A DNA stretch of 64,000 nt from Croceibacterium segetis (GTDB taxonomy: Bacteria > Pseudomonadota > Alphaproteobacteria > Sphingomonadales > Sphingomonadaceae), in NCBI RefSeq assembly GCF_011320115.1, contig NZ_JAANOZ010000003.1:1-64000 (forward strand), written 5' to 3'. The notes beneath the pieces are model-generated. The model did no database searches and had not been told where the DNA came from. It saw only the letters and a program-made list of their open reading frames with translations. This document shows, one piece after another, positions 1 to 9,023 of this stretch. Numbering within the stretch: position 1 is the stretch's first letter; every line of letters begins with the position of its first letter. Made by a program: the position numbers and the translations under genes.

Positions 1-2
1 CG

Positions 3-374
3 GGGCAGGGCGCCGGCGGCGTCGGCGACGGCAACGGCGGCGGCGGCCTCGGCGGCGAGGGGAACGGTGCCGGCGACGGCGCGGCGGTTGTCGGCCCGCG
101 CCGCACTCACGGCGAGCTGCGCTACGACGACTTGCCCGAGGGCGTACTGGCGCCGGGGCAGGAGGCGACGGTCGAGGTGCTCTACTGGGTCAATCCTGAC
201 GGGCGGGCCAGCCAATGCCGCGCGGAACATTCGAGCGGCTACCCCATGCTCGACCGGCTCGCCTGCAGTTTGATCGAACAGCGCTTCCGCTTCCGGCCGG
301 CGAAGGACAAACACGGGAAGCCGGTGCGCGCGGGCGTGATCGAGAATCATACCTGGGTCGCCCGCGACCAGTAG
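3..374 (+). CDS. TonB-family protein, C-terminal part (5' end outside window)
   Basis: The reading frame is open from the window edge to a TAG. It begins with a linker made almost only of Gly, with some Asp, Asn and Ala, over about 30 residues. A small domain follows that contains VEVLYWVNPDGRASQC, a cysteine-bearing helix and FRFRPAKDKHGKPV. This Gly-rich linker plus a domain of about 80 residues with a YxVNPDG strand matches the C-terminal periplasmic domain of TonB-like energy transducers, which contact outer-membrane receptors. The N-terminal membrane anchor lies outside the window, so the full length is unknown. It ends 61 bp before the aldehyde dehydrogenase. The family call is an inference from the domain pattern only. 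Confidence 0.6.
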   Translation, partial: GQGAGGVGDGNGGGGLGGEGNGAGDGAAVVGPRRTHGELRYDDLPEGVLAPGQEATVEVLYWVNPDGRASQCRAEHSSGYPMLDRLACSLIEQRFRFRPAKDKHGKPVRAGVIENHTWVARDQ

Positions 375-435
375 CTGGCATTTTCGCTCGCAACGTCCAT
401 ATGGGCGGCACATTCATCCGAGACAGGAAAGTCCC

Positions 436-1788
436 ATGGCCAGCACCGCCCCAACAGCCGACATGACCCAGGAAATCGCGCGCGTCTTCGCGTTGCAGCA
501 GGCCCATCAGTGGGACGTCAAGGCGAGCAAGGCCGAGGAGCGCAAGGCCAAGCTTGCCCGCCTCAAGGCCGCGGTCGAGGCGCATGCCGACGATATTATC
601 GCGGCGGTGCGCAAAGACACGCGCAAGCCCGAGGGCGAGATCCGCGTCACCGAGGTGCTCAACGTCACTGCCAACATCCAGCGCAACATCGACAATCTCG
701 AGGAGTGGATGAAGCCGACCGAGATCACTCCCTCGATGAATCCCAACGACAAGGGCCTCATCGTCTATGAGGCGCGCGGTGTGTGCCTCATCCTCGGCCC
801 GTGGAACTTCCCGCTCGGTCTGGTCTTCGGCCCGCTCGCCGCCGCCGTCGCGGCGGGCAATTGCTGCATGGTCAAGCTGACTGATCTATGCCCGAACACC
901 GCCCGCATCGCCGGCGAGATCGTCCGCGAGGTTTTCGACGAGAACGAAGTAGCGCTGTTCGAAGGCGACGTGAGCGTGGCCGAGGCCCTGCTCGAGCTGC
1001 CGTTCAACCACATCTTCTTCACCGGCAGCACGCGCGTAGGCAAGATCGTCATGGCGGCCGCCGCCAAGCACCTGGCGACGGTGACGCTCGAACTCGGCGG
1101 AAAGTCGCCGGTCATCATCGACGAAGGCGCGGACATCGACAAGATCGCCGCCGACCTTGCCGGGGCCAAGCAGTTCAACGGCGGGCAGGCCTGCATCAGT
1201 CCGGACTACGTATTCGTTCGCGAGGACCAGAAGGACCGCTTGGTGCAGGGTTTCAAGGCCAAGGTAGCCGAGAACCTCTACGCGGAAGGCAAGATCAACA
1301 AGGAATCGATCGCGCAAATCGTCAACAAGGGCAATTTCGCCCGGGTCAAATCGCTGTTCGACGACGCAGTGGCGCAAGGCGCCAAAGTGGCCGTCGGGGG
1401 GGATCTTGAAGAGGAAGACCTGACGATCCATCCGACGATGCTCACCGACGTCACCCCGCAGATGAAGATACTCCAGGAAGAGATCTTCGCCCCCGTCCTG
1501 CCGGTGATGACTTACGACAACCTTGACCAGGTGATCGAGTACATCGAAGCGCGCGACAAGCCGCTGGCGCTCTACGTCTACAGCGACAACGAGGCCAATG
1601 TGCAGAAGGTGCTCGACCGCACCTCCTCCGGCGGCGTCACCGTCAACGGCGTGTTCTCGCACTACCTCGAAAACCAGCTTCCCTTCGGCGGCGTCAACGG
1701 CAGCGGGATGGGCAGCTACCACGGTTACTTCGGGTTCAAGGCCTTCTCGCACGAGCGGGCCGTCTATTTGCATCAGAAAGCCGCCTGA
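436..1788 (+). CDS. Aldehyde dehydrogenase, class 3-like (coniferyl aldehyde dehydrogenase type)
   Basis: This 450-residue NAD(P)-dependent aldehyde dehydrogenase oxidises aldehydes to acids in the cytoplasm. The GPWNFPLGL motif is at 121-129, the FTGSTRVGK nucleotide-binding turn at 195-203, the general base is Glu219 in LELGGKSP, and the nucleophile is Cys253 in GGQACISPDY. The length fits the short class 3 / coniferyl aldehyde dehydrogenase branch rather than the usual 480-500 residue enzymes. The chosen ATG has an AGGAA ribosome site 5 to 9 bases upstream. A rho-independent terminator follows, so it is probably the last or only gene of its transcript. The substrate cannot be read from the sequence. 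Confidence 0.9.
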   Translation: MASTAPTADMTQEIARVFALQQAHQWDVKASKAEERKAKLARLKAAVEAHADDIIAAVRKDTRKPEGEIRVTEVLNVTANIQRNIDNLEEWMKPTEITPSMNPNDKGLIVYEARGVCLILGPWNFPLGLVFGPLAAAVAAGNCCMVKLTDLCPNTARIAGEIVREVFDENEVALFEGDVSVAEALLELPFNHIFFTGSTRVGKIVMAAAAKHLATVTLELGGKSPVIIDEGADIDKIAADLAGAKQFNGGQACISPDYVFVREDQKDRLVQGFKAKVAENLYAEGKINKESIAQIVNKGNFARVKSLFDDAVAQGAKVAVGGDLEEEDLTIHPTMLTDVTPQMKILQEEIFAPVLPVMTYDNLDQVIEYIEARDKPLALYVYSDNEANVQKVLDRTSSGGVTVNGVFSHYLENQLPFGGVNGSGMGSYHGYFGFKAFSHERAVYLHQKAA

Positions 1789-1808
1789 CAGGTTCGGAAC
1801 CACATCGG

Positions 1809-1836
1809 GGCCGGTCCGTTCAGGGCCGGCCTTTTT
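1809..1836 (+). terminator. Rho-independent terminator after the aldehyde dehydrogenase
   Basis: A GGCCGG/CCGGCC stem (1809-1814 with 1826-1831) encloses an 11-base loop and is followed directly by five T residues (1832-1836). It lies 20 bp after the stop codon. Confidence 0.7.
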
Positions 1837-1898
1837 CATTGCAGCGCAAGGCTGGCCTTCCTACACGCCGACCACCAAGAGCAGCCAAGGGCCTCCGC

Positions 1899-3140
1899 TT
1901 GATCCTTTCCCCCTTCGAATGGACGATCGCCAAGCGCTACATGCTGCCGGGACGTGGCGAGGCGTTCATCGCCCTCGTCGCCGGGATCAGCCTGATCGCG
2001 GTGATGCTCGGCGTCGCCGCGCTGGTCATCGTGATGAGCGTGATGAACGGCTTTCGCGGCGAGCTGATCGACAAGATCGTCGGCCTCAACGGCCATGCGA
2101 TCATCCAGATGTACGGCGGCCGGCTTGGCAACTGGCAAAACGTGCTCGAGGAAGTTCGCGACACGCCCGGCGTCACCCGTGCCAGCCCGCTCATCGAGAC
2201 GCCCCTGCTGGCGACCTTCAACGGCCGCGCAGAAGCGATCGTCGTGCGCGGCAATACCGCCGAGGACATCGCCCGGATGAAGCCGCAAGTCCTGCGCGGC
2301 AACCTCGATTCGCTGCGGCCCGATCTCGATGACGTTGCGATCGGCTCGCGGCTGGCCGAAAACCTCGGCATCGGCATCGGCGACACGCTGACGATCTGGA
2401 ATCCGCAGGGCCGCGCGACCCCGTTCGGCACCGTGCCCCGTCAGGTCGGCTACACCGTAACCGCGATCTTCGAGATCGGCATCTACGACTACGACAAGGC
2501 GTTCGTGGTCATGCCGATCCCCAACGCCCAGACCCTGCTGCTGACCGGCGACACGATCAGTATGATCGAAGTCAAGACGACCGACCCCGATACCGTGCGC
2601 GAGACGCTGACGCCGCTGGCCCGAAAACTCCAGGGACAGGCGGAAATCCACGATTGGAAGTCGATCAATGCCAGCCTGTTCGACGCGCTGCAGATCGAGC
2701 GGGTGGCGATGTTCTTCGTGCTCTCGATCATCGTGCTGGTGGCGGTGTTCAACATCCTTTCTTCGCTGATCATGCTTGTCCGCTCGAAGACCCGCGACAT
2801 CGCCATCCTGCGGACGATGGGAGCAACGCGGAAGAGCCTGCTCAAGGTCTTCGTCACGGTCGGCTTCACGATCGGCGCGATCGGCACGGTGGCCGGTTTG
2901 ATCCTCGGCGCGGTTGTGCTGATCTTCCGCCAGCCCATCGTCCATGTCATCGAGATCCTCACCGGCGAGAACCTGTGGGACCCTTCGATCCGTTTCCTCA
3001 CCGAGCTGCCATCGCGGACCGACCCGGTCGAAGTGACGATGATCGTGCTGTTGGCGCTGATCCTCAGCTTCCTCGCCACGCTTTACCCGGCGATGAAGGC
3101 GGCGAGCACCGATCCGGTGCAGGTGCTTCGCTATGAGTGA
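1899..3140 (+). CDS. lolC: Lipoprotein-releasing system permease LolC/LolE
   Basis: This is the membrane subunit of the Lol ABC transporter, which extracts outer-membrane lipoproteins from the inner membrane and hands them to LolA. The 413-residue protein has one N-terminal membrane helix (around residues 22-50), a large periplasmic domain, and three C-terminal helices (around 265-295, 315-345 and 375-405). This is the MacB/FtsX-like layout of the family. I chose the TTG at 1899 (start M-ILSPFEW) because it follows an AAGGG ribosome site and matches the family N-terminus. The frame stays open to a TTG at 1839, which overlaps the preceding terminator. Only one LolC/E-type permease is visible, so the complex may be a homodimer. 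The stop overlaps lolD by 8 bp. Confidence 0.92.
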   Translation: MILSPFEWTIAKRYMLPGRGEAFIALVAGISLIAVMLGVAALVIVMSVMNGFRGELIDKIVGLNGHAIIQMYGGRLGNWQNVLEEVRDTPGVTRASPLIETPLLATFNGRAEAIVVRGNTAEDIARMKPQVLRGNLDSLRPDLDDVAIGSRLAENLGIGIGDTLTIWNPQGRATPFGTVPRQVGYTVTAIFEIGIYDYDKAFVVMPIPNAQTLLLTGDTISMIEVKTTDPDTVRETLTPLARKLQGQAEIHDWKSINASLFDALQIERVAMFFVLSIIVLVAVFNILSSLIMLVRSKTRDIAILRTMGATRKSLLKVFVTVGFTIGAIGTVAGLILGAVVLIFRQPIVHVIEILTGENLWDPSIRFLTELPSRTDPVEVTMIVLLALILSFLATLYPAMKAASTDPVQVLRYE

Positions 3141-3807
3141 CGCGGTCGTCCGCTTGATCGGCCTCACGCGCAGCTTCGAGCAGGGCGGGGTTCGGATCGA
3201 GGTCCTGCGCGGCGTCAACATGGAGATGCGCCCGGGTGAGATCGTCGGTTTGCTCGGGCCCTCGGGCTCGGGGAAGTCGACCATGCTGCAGGCGGTAGGG
3301 CTGCTCGAGGGCGGCTTCGGCGGCATCATCGAGATTGCCGGAACCGACGCCAGCAAACTCGAGAGTCGCGGCCGCACCGAGCTGCGCCGCAATCACCTGG
3401 GCTTCGTCTATCAGTTCCACCACCTGCTGCCGGACTTCAATGCCGAAGAGAACGTCATCTTGCCACAGCTGGTTGCCGGCAAGGATCGCGCGACGGCAAC
3501 CGAGCGCGCGCGCGAGCTGCTCGGCGCGCTTGGCCTGTCGCAGCGCCTCGATCACCGGCCGAGCCAGCTTTCCGGCGGCGAGCAGCAACGCGTCGCTGTC
3601 GCCCGCGCGCTGGCCAACCGGCCGCAGCTGGTGCTCGCCGACGAGCCGACCGGTAACCTCGACGAACTCACCGCCGACAAGGTGCTGGCGCAGTTTCTCG
3701 AGCTGGTCCGTGGGCAAGGCAGTGCCGCGCTCATCGCCACGCACAACGAGCGCCTTGCGCGCAAGATGGACCGCATCGTCCGGCTGCACGAGGGCGTGCT
3801 CCAGTAA
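3133..3807 (+). CDS. lolD: Lipoprotein-releasing system ATP-binding protein LolD
   Basis: This ABC ATPase powers the LolC/E permease. In its 224 residues, Walker A is GPSGSGKST at 42-50, the Q-loop is around Gln94 ([11 protein letters not shown]), the ABC signature LSGGEQQ is at 146-152, Walker B is LVLADEP at 167-173 and the switch histidine is His204. The short extent, with a single nucleotide-binding domain and no added domain, fits LolD. The ATG lies inside the end of lolC (ATGAGTGA), so the two genes are translationally coupled. Confidence 0.95.
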   Translation: MSDAVVRLIGLTRSFEQGGVRIEVLRGVNMEMRPGEIVGLLGPSGSGKSTMLQAVGLLEGGFGGIIEIAGTDASKLESRGRTELRRNHLGFVYQFHHLLPDFNAEENVILPQLVAGKDRATATERARELLGALGLSQRLDHRPSQLSGGEQQRVAVARALANRPQLVLADEPTGNLDELTADKVLAQFLELVRGQGSAALIATHNERLARKMDRIVRLHEGVLQ

Positions 3808-3824
3808 AAGAAGGAGGAAGGGAT

Positions 3825-4343
3825 ATGCTTGCCGTCGTCGCCGCGCTGCTTGTCTCGCAGGCTGCCGCAGCCAGTCCGCCTCCGACGCCACCGTGCACGG
3901 CACCCGACTTCGCTGCATTCGACTTCTGGATCGGCGAATGGGACGTCTATCCCAGCGGCAAGGACACGCTTGTCGCCCACAGCCGCATCGAGAAGCTCTA
4001 CGGCGGCTGCGCGATCCGCGAAAACTGGATGCCGCTGAAGGGAACCGGTGGCGGCAGCCTCAGCGAGTTCGAGCCAGCCACAGGCCGCTGGCACCAGACG
4101 TGGATCGGCTCAGCGCCCGGCCGGGTCGATTTCGACGGGGGCCTGGTCGACGGCAAGATGGTGCTCACCGGTTGGTGGCCGAAGTCCGGCCCGAAAGGCG
4201 AGGACGGGCTGACGCGCATGAGCTATTCCCGGGTCGAGGGAAACGCGGTGCGTCAGTTCGGCGAATTTTCCGCCGACCACGGGCTAACCTGGCAGACCAG
4301 TTTCGACTTCGTCTACCGGCCGCACAAGGCCGCCACTCCCTAG
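3825..4343 (+). CDS. Secreted DUF1579-like protein of unknown function
   Basis: The first 16 or so residues form a signal peptide ending near AAA-S. The mature part opens with FDFWIGEWDVYPSGKD, the hallmark of small DUF1579-type proteins. It continues as strand-rich sequence with many tryptophans, as in a lipocalin-like barrel. A GGAGG ribosome site sits 8 bases before the ATG, 17 bp after lolD, so it may be co-transcribed with lolCD. Function is unknown. The match is to the family motif only. Confidence 0.6.
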   Translation: MLAVVAALLVSQAAAASPPPTPPCTAPDFAAFDFWIGEWDVYPSGKDTLVAHSRIEKLYGGCAIRENWMPLKGTGGGSLSEFEPATGRWHQTWIGSAPGRVDFDGGLVDGKMVLTGWWPKSGPKGEDGLTRMSYSRVEGNAVRQFGEFSADHGLTWQTSFDFVYRPHKAATP

Positions 4344-4355
4344 ATCCGCGCGCAG

Positions 4356-5174
4356 CTAGCCGCCGGAGTTGGCGTCCTTCACCTCGGCCTTGATGTCGCG
4401 GCCATCGATTTTCACCGTGTCGCCATCCTTGGTGACGTGGATCGTGCCCATTCCCGGAACCTCGATCGTCTGCTTGTCTCCGTTGTTCTCGACCTTCACC
4501 TTGCCATAGCCGGGAAGGGTCATCTCGACGGTGCCGGTGCCGTCATTTCGAGCCGTCTCCGCCGCAACTGTGCCGAAGGCCCCGGTCACTGCCGCCGCGA
4601 TGGCCCCGACCACGAGGTAGACGACGATTGCCGCCACCAGGGTCACCGCGGTGTATCCGGTCGCCCTGTCCCGCGGGACGCCCATCATCGGCGAGGCGCC
4701 GAGATAGAACAGGTATAGGCTGTAAAGCCCGAGCAAGCCGAGAATGCCCAGCGTGGGCAGAATCTGGACCAGCCCGACGACCCACGCGGCCGTGAACGAA
4801 TAAGCGCATAGGCGGAACGCGCGCGGGAAGTTTTCCTGTCCGCCGAACTTATCGGCGAGAAAGTTCGCCACCCAGGCCACCACGAATATCGACAGCAGGG
4901 CAAGAACGTAGCCGGTTATCGCTGTCGACAGTCCGGCGACCAGCGTCGGATGATAGCGGAAGCCGAGGATGCCGAAGCCGAACAGCTGACCGCCGATGAA
5001 TCCGCAAATCGGCCCGATCGCCGCGAGCGGAACGACGTAGCGCATGAACACGTCCCGCACGGAATCGCTTTCGCTGGCGACCTTCGGCCACTCCTCCTTC
5101 GGCGTGACGAGCATCGCCTTGGCTCTCTCGGCCAGCCCCGGTGCCGGACTGTTTTGCTGCGTGATGTCTTTCAT
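4356..5174 (-). CDS. Yip1-family integral membrane protein
   Basis: The 272-residue protein has a soluble N-terminus of about 35 residues (GLAERAKAMLVTPKEEWP), then about five hydrophobic segments between residues 40 and 200, then a charged soluble tail of about 75 residues with repeated short strands (PGYGKVKVENNGDKQTIEV). The N-terminal motif and helix pattern are those of bacterial Yip1-domain proteins, whose role is unclear. I chose the ATG at 5174 because GGGGGAGGACC lies just upstream. A longer in-frame start at 5288 would add an Arg-rich stretch with no ribosome site. It is divergent from dnaE and converges on the DUF1579 gene. Confidence 0.7.
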   Translation of the reverse strand: MKDITQQNSPAPGLAERAKAMLVTPKEEWPKVASESDSVRDVFMRYVVPLAAIGPICGFIGGQLFGFGILGFRYHPTLVAGLSTAITGYVLALLSIFVVAWVANFLADKFGGQENFPRAFRLCAYSFTAAWVVGLVQILPTLGILGLLGLYSLYLFYLGASPMMGVPRDRATGYTAVTLVAAIVVYLVVGAIAAAVTGAFGTVAAETARNDGTGTVEMTLPGYGKVKVENNGDKQTIEVPGMGTIHVTKDGDTVKIDGRDIKAEVKDANSGG

Positions 5175-5302
5175 GGTCCTCCCCCGTTGCGTCCCGGCGC
5201 GCTGACCGTTGCGACGGGCGCGACGGCGAGAGCGGCGGCTTTTCCCCAGCGACCGACCGATCATAGCTTGATTGGCGCGCGAGGGCATAACACATTTGCG
5301 CG

Positions 5303-8300
5303 ATGGCTTTCGCCCCGTTCGTCCCTCTGCGCGTCCTGTCGTCGTATTCGATGCTCGAGGGGGCGATCGATCCCAAGGCGATCGCGCGGCTCGCCAAGCA
5401 GCGCGGCTTTCCCGCGATCGCGATCTGCGACCGCAACGGTCTCTATGGCGCGATGGCGTTCGCCAAGGCCTGTGCCGGCGAAGGCGTGCAACCGATTGTC
5501 GGCACCCTGCTCGGGGTCGCGCGCGGCGACGGTGAGCTGATCGATTACCTGCCGCTCTACGCGCAGGACGAGACCGGGTGGCAAAATCTCTGCCACCTCG
5601 TCAGTCGCGCACACCTCGAACGGCCGCTCGAGCTCGATCCGCATGTATCGCTGGCCGATCTCGAGGGGCGCACCGAGGGTTTGATGGCGCTCACCGGCGC
5701 GGCCGAAGGCGCGGTGACCCGGCTGCTTGCCGAAGCGAAGTCCGACCGCGCCCGCGCAGTGGCCGAACGGCTTGCCGGGCTGTTTCCCGGCCGGCTCTAC
5801 GTCGAACTTGCGCGGCGCGGCAACGCGGTCGAGGAAGCGGCCGAAACCGGCCTCATCGATCTCGCGTACGCCGCCGACTTGCCTCTGGTCGCGACCAATC
5901 CGGCGAACTTCGCCGAGCCCCACATGCACGCGGCGCACGATGCCATGCTGTGCATCGCCCATTCGACGCACATCGACAGCGCCGAGCGGCCGCGTTCCAA
6001 CCCGCAGGCCTTCGTGAAGTCGGCGCCGATGATGGCCGAGCTGTTTGCCGACCTGCCCGAGGCGGTCGAGAACACTCTGGTTGTTGCCCAGCGCTGCGCC
6101 TTCGCGCCGCCGAAGCGCAATCCGATCCTCCCGAGCCTCGCCGGCGATGTCGAAGGCGAAGCAAAGCTGCTGGCGGAGGATGCCCGCGCCGGTCTCGCCG
6201 CGCGGCTGGCCCCCTACGCCGACCTCGCCGACGAGGAGCGCAAAGTTTATGAAGATCGGCTCGAATACGAGATCGGCGTCATCGCCGGGATGGGCTTCCC
6301 AGGCTACTTCCTGATCGTTGCCGACTTCATCAAGTGGGCCAAGGCGCGCGGCATTCCCGTGGGGCCGGGTCGCGGCTCGGGCGCGGGCTCGGTGGTCGCC
6401 TGGTCGCTGACGATCACCGACCTAGATCCGATCCGGCTAGGGCTCCTGTTCGAGCGTTTCCTCAATCCCGAGCGCGTGTCGATGCCGGACTTCGACATCG
6501 ACTTCTGCGAAACCCGCCGGGGTGAGGTGATCCGTTACGTGCAGGAACGCTACGGCCAGGACAAGGTTGCCCAGATCATCACCTTCGGCAAGCTCAAGGC
6601 GCGGGCGGTGCTGCGCGATACGGGCCGCATCCTGCAGATGAGCTACGGCCACGTCGACCGGCTCTGCAAGATGGTCCCGAACCACCCGACCGACCCTTGG
6701 ACCCTGCCGCGCGCGCTTAACGGCGTCAGCGAGTTCAAGCGCGAGTACGACAACGACGACGAGGTCAAGCGGCTGCTCGACCTGGCGATGCAGCTCGAAG
6801 GCTTCCCGCGCAACAGCTCGACCCACGCCGCCGGCGTGGTCATCGGTGACCGGCCGCTCAGCCAGCTGGTCCCGCTTTATCGCGATCCGCGCTCGGACAT
6901 GCCGGTAACCCAGTTCGACATGAAGGATGTCGAGACCGCCGGGCTGGTCAAGTTCGACTTCCTCGGTCTCAAGACCTTGTCGGTACTGCACCGGGCGATT
7001 GAGCTGTTGGCCAGGCGCGGAATAGAAGTCGACCTGACCAGCCTGCCGTGGGACGATCCCGAGGTCTACAAGCTGCTCCAGCGCGGCGACACCGTCGGCG
7101 TGTTCCAGCTCGAATCCGAAGGCATGCGCCGCACGCTGGCGGCGGTGAAGCCGACCACGTTCGACGACATCATCGCGCTCGGTGCGCTCTATCGTCCGGG
7201 CCCGATGGACAACATCCCGCTGTTCGGCCGGCGCAAGAACGGGCTCGAGGCGATCGAGTATCCGCATCCCAAGCTCGAAGGTGTTCTCGCCGAAACCTAC
7301 GGCATCATCGTCTACCAGGAGCAGGTGATGCAGGCGGCGCAGATTCTCGCCGGCTACTCGCTCGGTGACGCCGACCTGCTGCGCCGGGCGATGGGCAAGA
7401 AGGTCCAGGCGGAGATGGACGCTCAGCGGCAGCGCTTCGTCGACGGCTGCAAGGAGGTCAGCGCGATCGAGGCGCGGCAGGCCAACGAGCTGTTCGACTT
7501 GATCGACAAGTTCGCCGGCTACGGCTTCAACAAGTCGCACGCCGCCGCCTACGCGCTGCTGAGCTACCAGACCGCGTGGCTCAAGACGCACTATCCGCAT
7601 GAGTTCTATGCCGCCTCGATGTGCTTCGACATGCACCAGTCGGACAAGCTGGCGGTGTTCGTCGACGACATGCGCCGGAGCGGCGTGGCGCTGCTCGGGC
7701 CGAACATCAACAAGAGCGAGGCCAAATTCTCGGTCGAGCCGACCGAGGAAGGCCACGCGGTGCGCTATGCGCTCGCCGGCATCCGCAACGTCGGTGAGAA
7801 GGCGATGGAGCAGGTGGTCGAGGAGCGCCGCCGGGCGGGCGAGTTCGCCAGCCTCGAGGACTTGTTCCGGCGCATGCCGCCGGGGGCGATGAATCGGCGC
7901 GCTATCGAAGGGCTCGCCGGGGCGGGAGCTTTCGACTGCCTCGAGCCCAACAGGGCGAAGGTGCTCGCCAACGCCGATCTGCTGCTGTCGGTCGCCGAGA
8001 CCGCGGTGCGCGAGCGCGAGAGTGGCCAGCACGGGCTGTTCGGCGGGGAGGACCACCACGAGCCGTCGCTGCGCCTCGCCGAGACCGCCGAATGGACCCG
8101 CACCGAGCAGATGGCCGCCGAGCGCGAGAACTTCGGGTTCTACTTCGCGGCGCATCCGGTCGAGGGCTTCCGCGCGGTTGCCAGCGCCAACGGCGCGCGT
8201 TCCTTCGCTTCGCTGATGGAAAGCGGCGTGGCGGGCGGCGGGCGCCAGCCGGCGGTGATGGCGGCGCTGGTCGAGGGCGTGAGCAAGGGCCGCACCCGAC

Positions 8301-8773
8301 GCGGGGGAGAGTTCATCCGCGCCGACTTCTCCGACAGCTCGGGCCAGTTCAGCGCCGCCTGCTTCGAGGAGAGCCTGGTCGACAGCTTCCAGCGCTGGGC
8401 GGCGGACGGCACGTGTGTGCTGCTCAACGTCGAGCTCGACGCCCCGAGCCCCGACGAGCCGCCGCGGGTGACGGTGCGCGGCGCGCGGCCGCTGGCCGAA
8501 GTGCGCAACGACGCGCGCATGCTGCTGACCCTCGAGGTGCTCACCCCAGAGGCGTTGCAGGAGCTGCGCCTGGCGCTGACCGACGGCGAGCCGGGGCGCG
8601 GTGAAGTGCTCGCCCGGCTGCGCATCGGCGAGGGGAGCGATCCGCTCGTCCGTCTCGGCCGCGACTTCGACATCGACGGCGAACTGGCCGAGCGCCTGGC
8701 GCACATAGACGGCCTGGCCAACATTGCCCTAACCACCCGGCGGGCCCAGGCCCATCTCAAGCTGGTGGCTTGA
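5303..8773 (+). CDS. dnaE: DNA polymerase III subunit alpha
   Basis: This is the catalytic subunit of the replicative polymerase, 1156 residues long, which fits DnaE1 rather than the shorter error-prone DnaE2. The order is PHP domain (1-270), palm and fingers with catalytic aspartates in MPDFDIDFCE (about 394-402) and LVKFDFLGLKTL (about 550), helix-hairpin-helix region, and OB fold. A QHGLFGG sequence near residue 908 resembles the internal clamp-binding motif. No imuA or imuB lies beside it, which also favours the replicative paralogue. The N-terminal PHP strand reads FVPLRVLSSYSMLEG, where E. coli has His at two of these positions (HLRVHSDYSM). The start is an ATG, 129 bp from the divergent Yip1 gene. 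Confidence 0.95.
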   Translation: MAFAPFVPLRVLSSYSMLEGAIDPKAIARLAKQRGFPAIAICDRNGLYGAMAFAKACAGEGVQPIVGTLLGVARGDGELIDYLPLYAQDETGWQNLCHLVSRAHLERPLELDPHVSLADLEGRTEGLMALTGAAEGAVTRLLAEAKSDRARAVAERLAGLFPGRLYVELARRGNAVEEAAETGLIDLAYAADLPLVATNPANFAEPHMHAAHDAMLCIAHSTHIDSAERPRSNPQAFVKSAPMMAELFADLPEAVENTLVVAQRCAFAPPKRNPILPSLAGDVEGEAKLLAEDARAGLAARLAPYADLADEERKVYEDRLEYEIGVIAGMGFPGYFLIVADFIKWAKARGIPVGPGRGSGAGSVVAWSLTITDLDPIRLGLLFERFLNPERVSMPDFDIDFCETRRGEVIRYVQERYGQDKVAQIITFGKLKARAVLRDTGRILQMSYGHVDRLCKMVPNHPTDPWTLPRALNGVSEFKREYDNDDEVKRLLDLAMQLEGFPRNSSTHAAGVVIGDRPLSQLVPLYRDPRSDMPVTQFDMKDVETAGLVKFDFLGLKTLSVLHRAIELLARRGIEVDLTSLPWDDPEVYKLLQRGDTVGVFQLESEGMRRTLAAVKPTTFDDIIALGALYRPGPMDNIPLFGRRKNGLEAIEYPHPKLEGVLAETYGIIVYQEQVMQAAQILAGYSLGDADLLRRAMGKKVQAEMDAQRQRFVDGCKEVSAIEARQANELFDLIDKFAGYGFNKSHAAAYALLSYQTAWLKTHYPHEFYAASMCFDMHQSDKLAVFVDDMRRSGVALLGPNINKSEAKFSVEPTEEGHAVRYALAGIRNVGEKAMEQVVEERRRAGEFASLEDLFRRMPPGAMNRRAIEGLAGAGAFDCLEPNRAKVLANADLLLSVAETAVRERESGQHGLFGGEDHHEPSLRLAETAEWTRTEQMAAERENFGFYFAAHPVEGFRAVASANGARSFASLMESGVAGGGRQPAVMAALVEGVSKGRTRRGGEFIRADFSDSSGQFSAACFEESLVDSFQRWAADGTCVLLNVELDAPSPDEPPRVTVRGARPLAEVRNDARMLLTLEVLTPEALQELRLALTDGEPGRGEVLARLRIGEGSDPLVRLGRDFDIDGELAERLAHIDGLANIALTTRRAQAHLKLVA

Positions 8774-8782
8774 TGCGGCCGG

Positions 8783-8802
8783 GCGCTTCGCGGTAGAAGC
8801 GC
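8783..8802. other. Stem-loop between dnaE and the 66-aa gene
   Basis: A perfect 7-bp stem (GCGCTTC with GAAGCGC) encloses a 6-base loop, 10 bp after the dnaE stop. No T run follows, so it is at best an attenuator or an RNA-stability element rather than a standard terminator. Confidence 0.35.
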
Positions 8803-8820
8803 TGGGCGGGAGGACGGCTG

Positions 8821-9021
8821 ATGTTCGCATTCCTCAAGGCGATCGTTCTGGGAGCGATCCTGTCGGGCGTGATCAGCGCGGTGGTCGGCCATGCCGGTGG
8901 CACAGGCGGCGCCGCCAGTGTCCATCACTTCGTCATCGAGGGCTTCGGGTTCTACTGGTCGTGGGTCCTGTTCGTCGGCGGGACCCTGCTGGCTTTCGCA
9001 ATCTTCATGATGTTGGAATGA
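8821..9021 (+). CDS. Small two-helix membrane protein, unknown function
   Basis: The 66-residue protein is almost wholly two hydrophobic segments: residues 5-24 (KAIVLGAILSGVISAVVGHA) and residues 43-64. They are joined by a loop with Gly-Gly pairs, HH and the aromatic stretch FGFYWSW. A strong ribosome site (GGGAGGA) precedes the ATG, which supports real translation despite the small size. It follows dnaE by 47 bp and converges with the radical SAM gene. I do not recognise a characterised family. Confidence 0.6.
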   Translation: MFAFLKAIVLGAILSGVISAVVGHAGGTGGAASVHHFVIEGFGFYWSWVLFVGGTLLAFAIFMMLE

Positions 9022-9023
9022 TG

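Noticed and set aside
1839-1898. Upstream TTG start of the LolC/E permease
   Set aside because: It would add 20 basic and Pro-rich residues unlike the family and begins next to the T run of the terminator. The TTG at 1899 has a ribosome site and the expected N-terminus.
6437-8704. 755-codon open frame on the minus strand opposite dnaE
   Set aside because: dnaE on the other strand is complete with all catalytic motifs. The reverse frame is rich in Arg, His and Asp without any domain and lacks a ribosome site.
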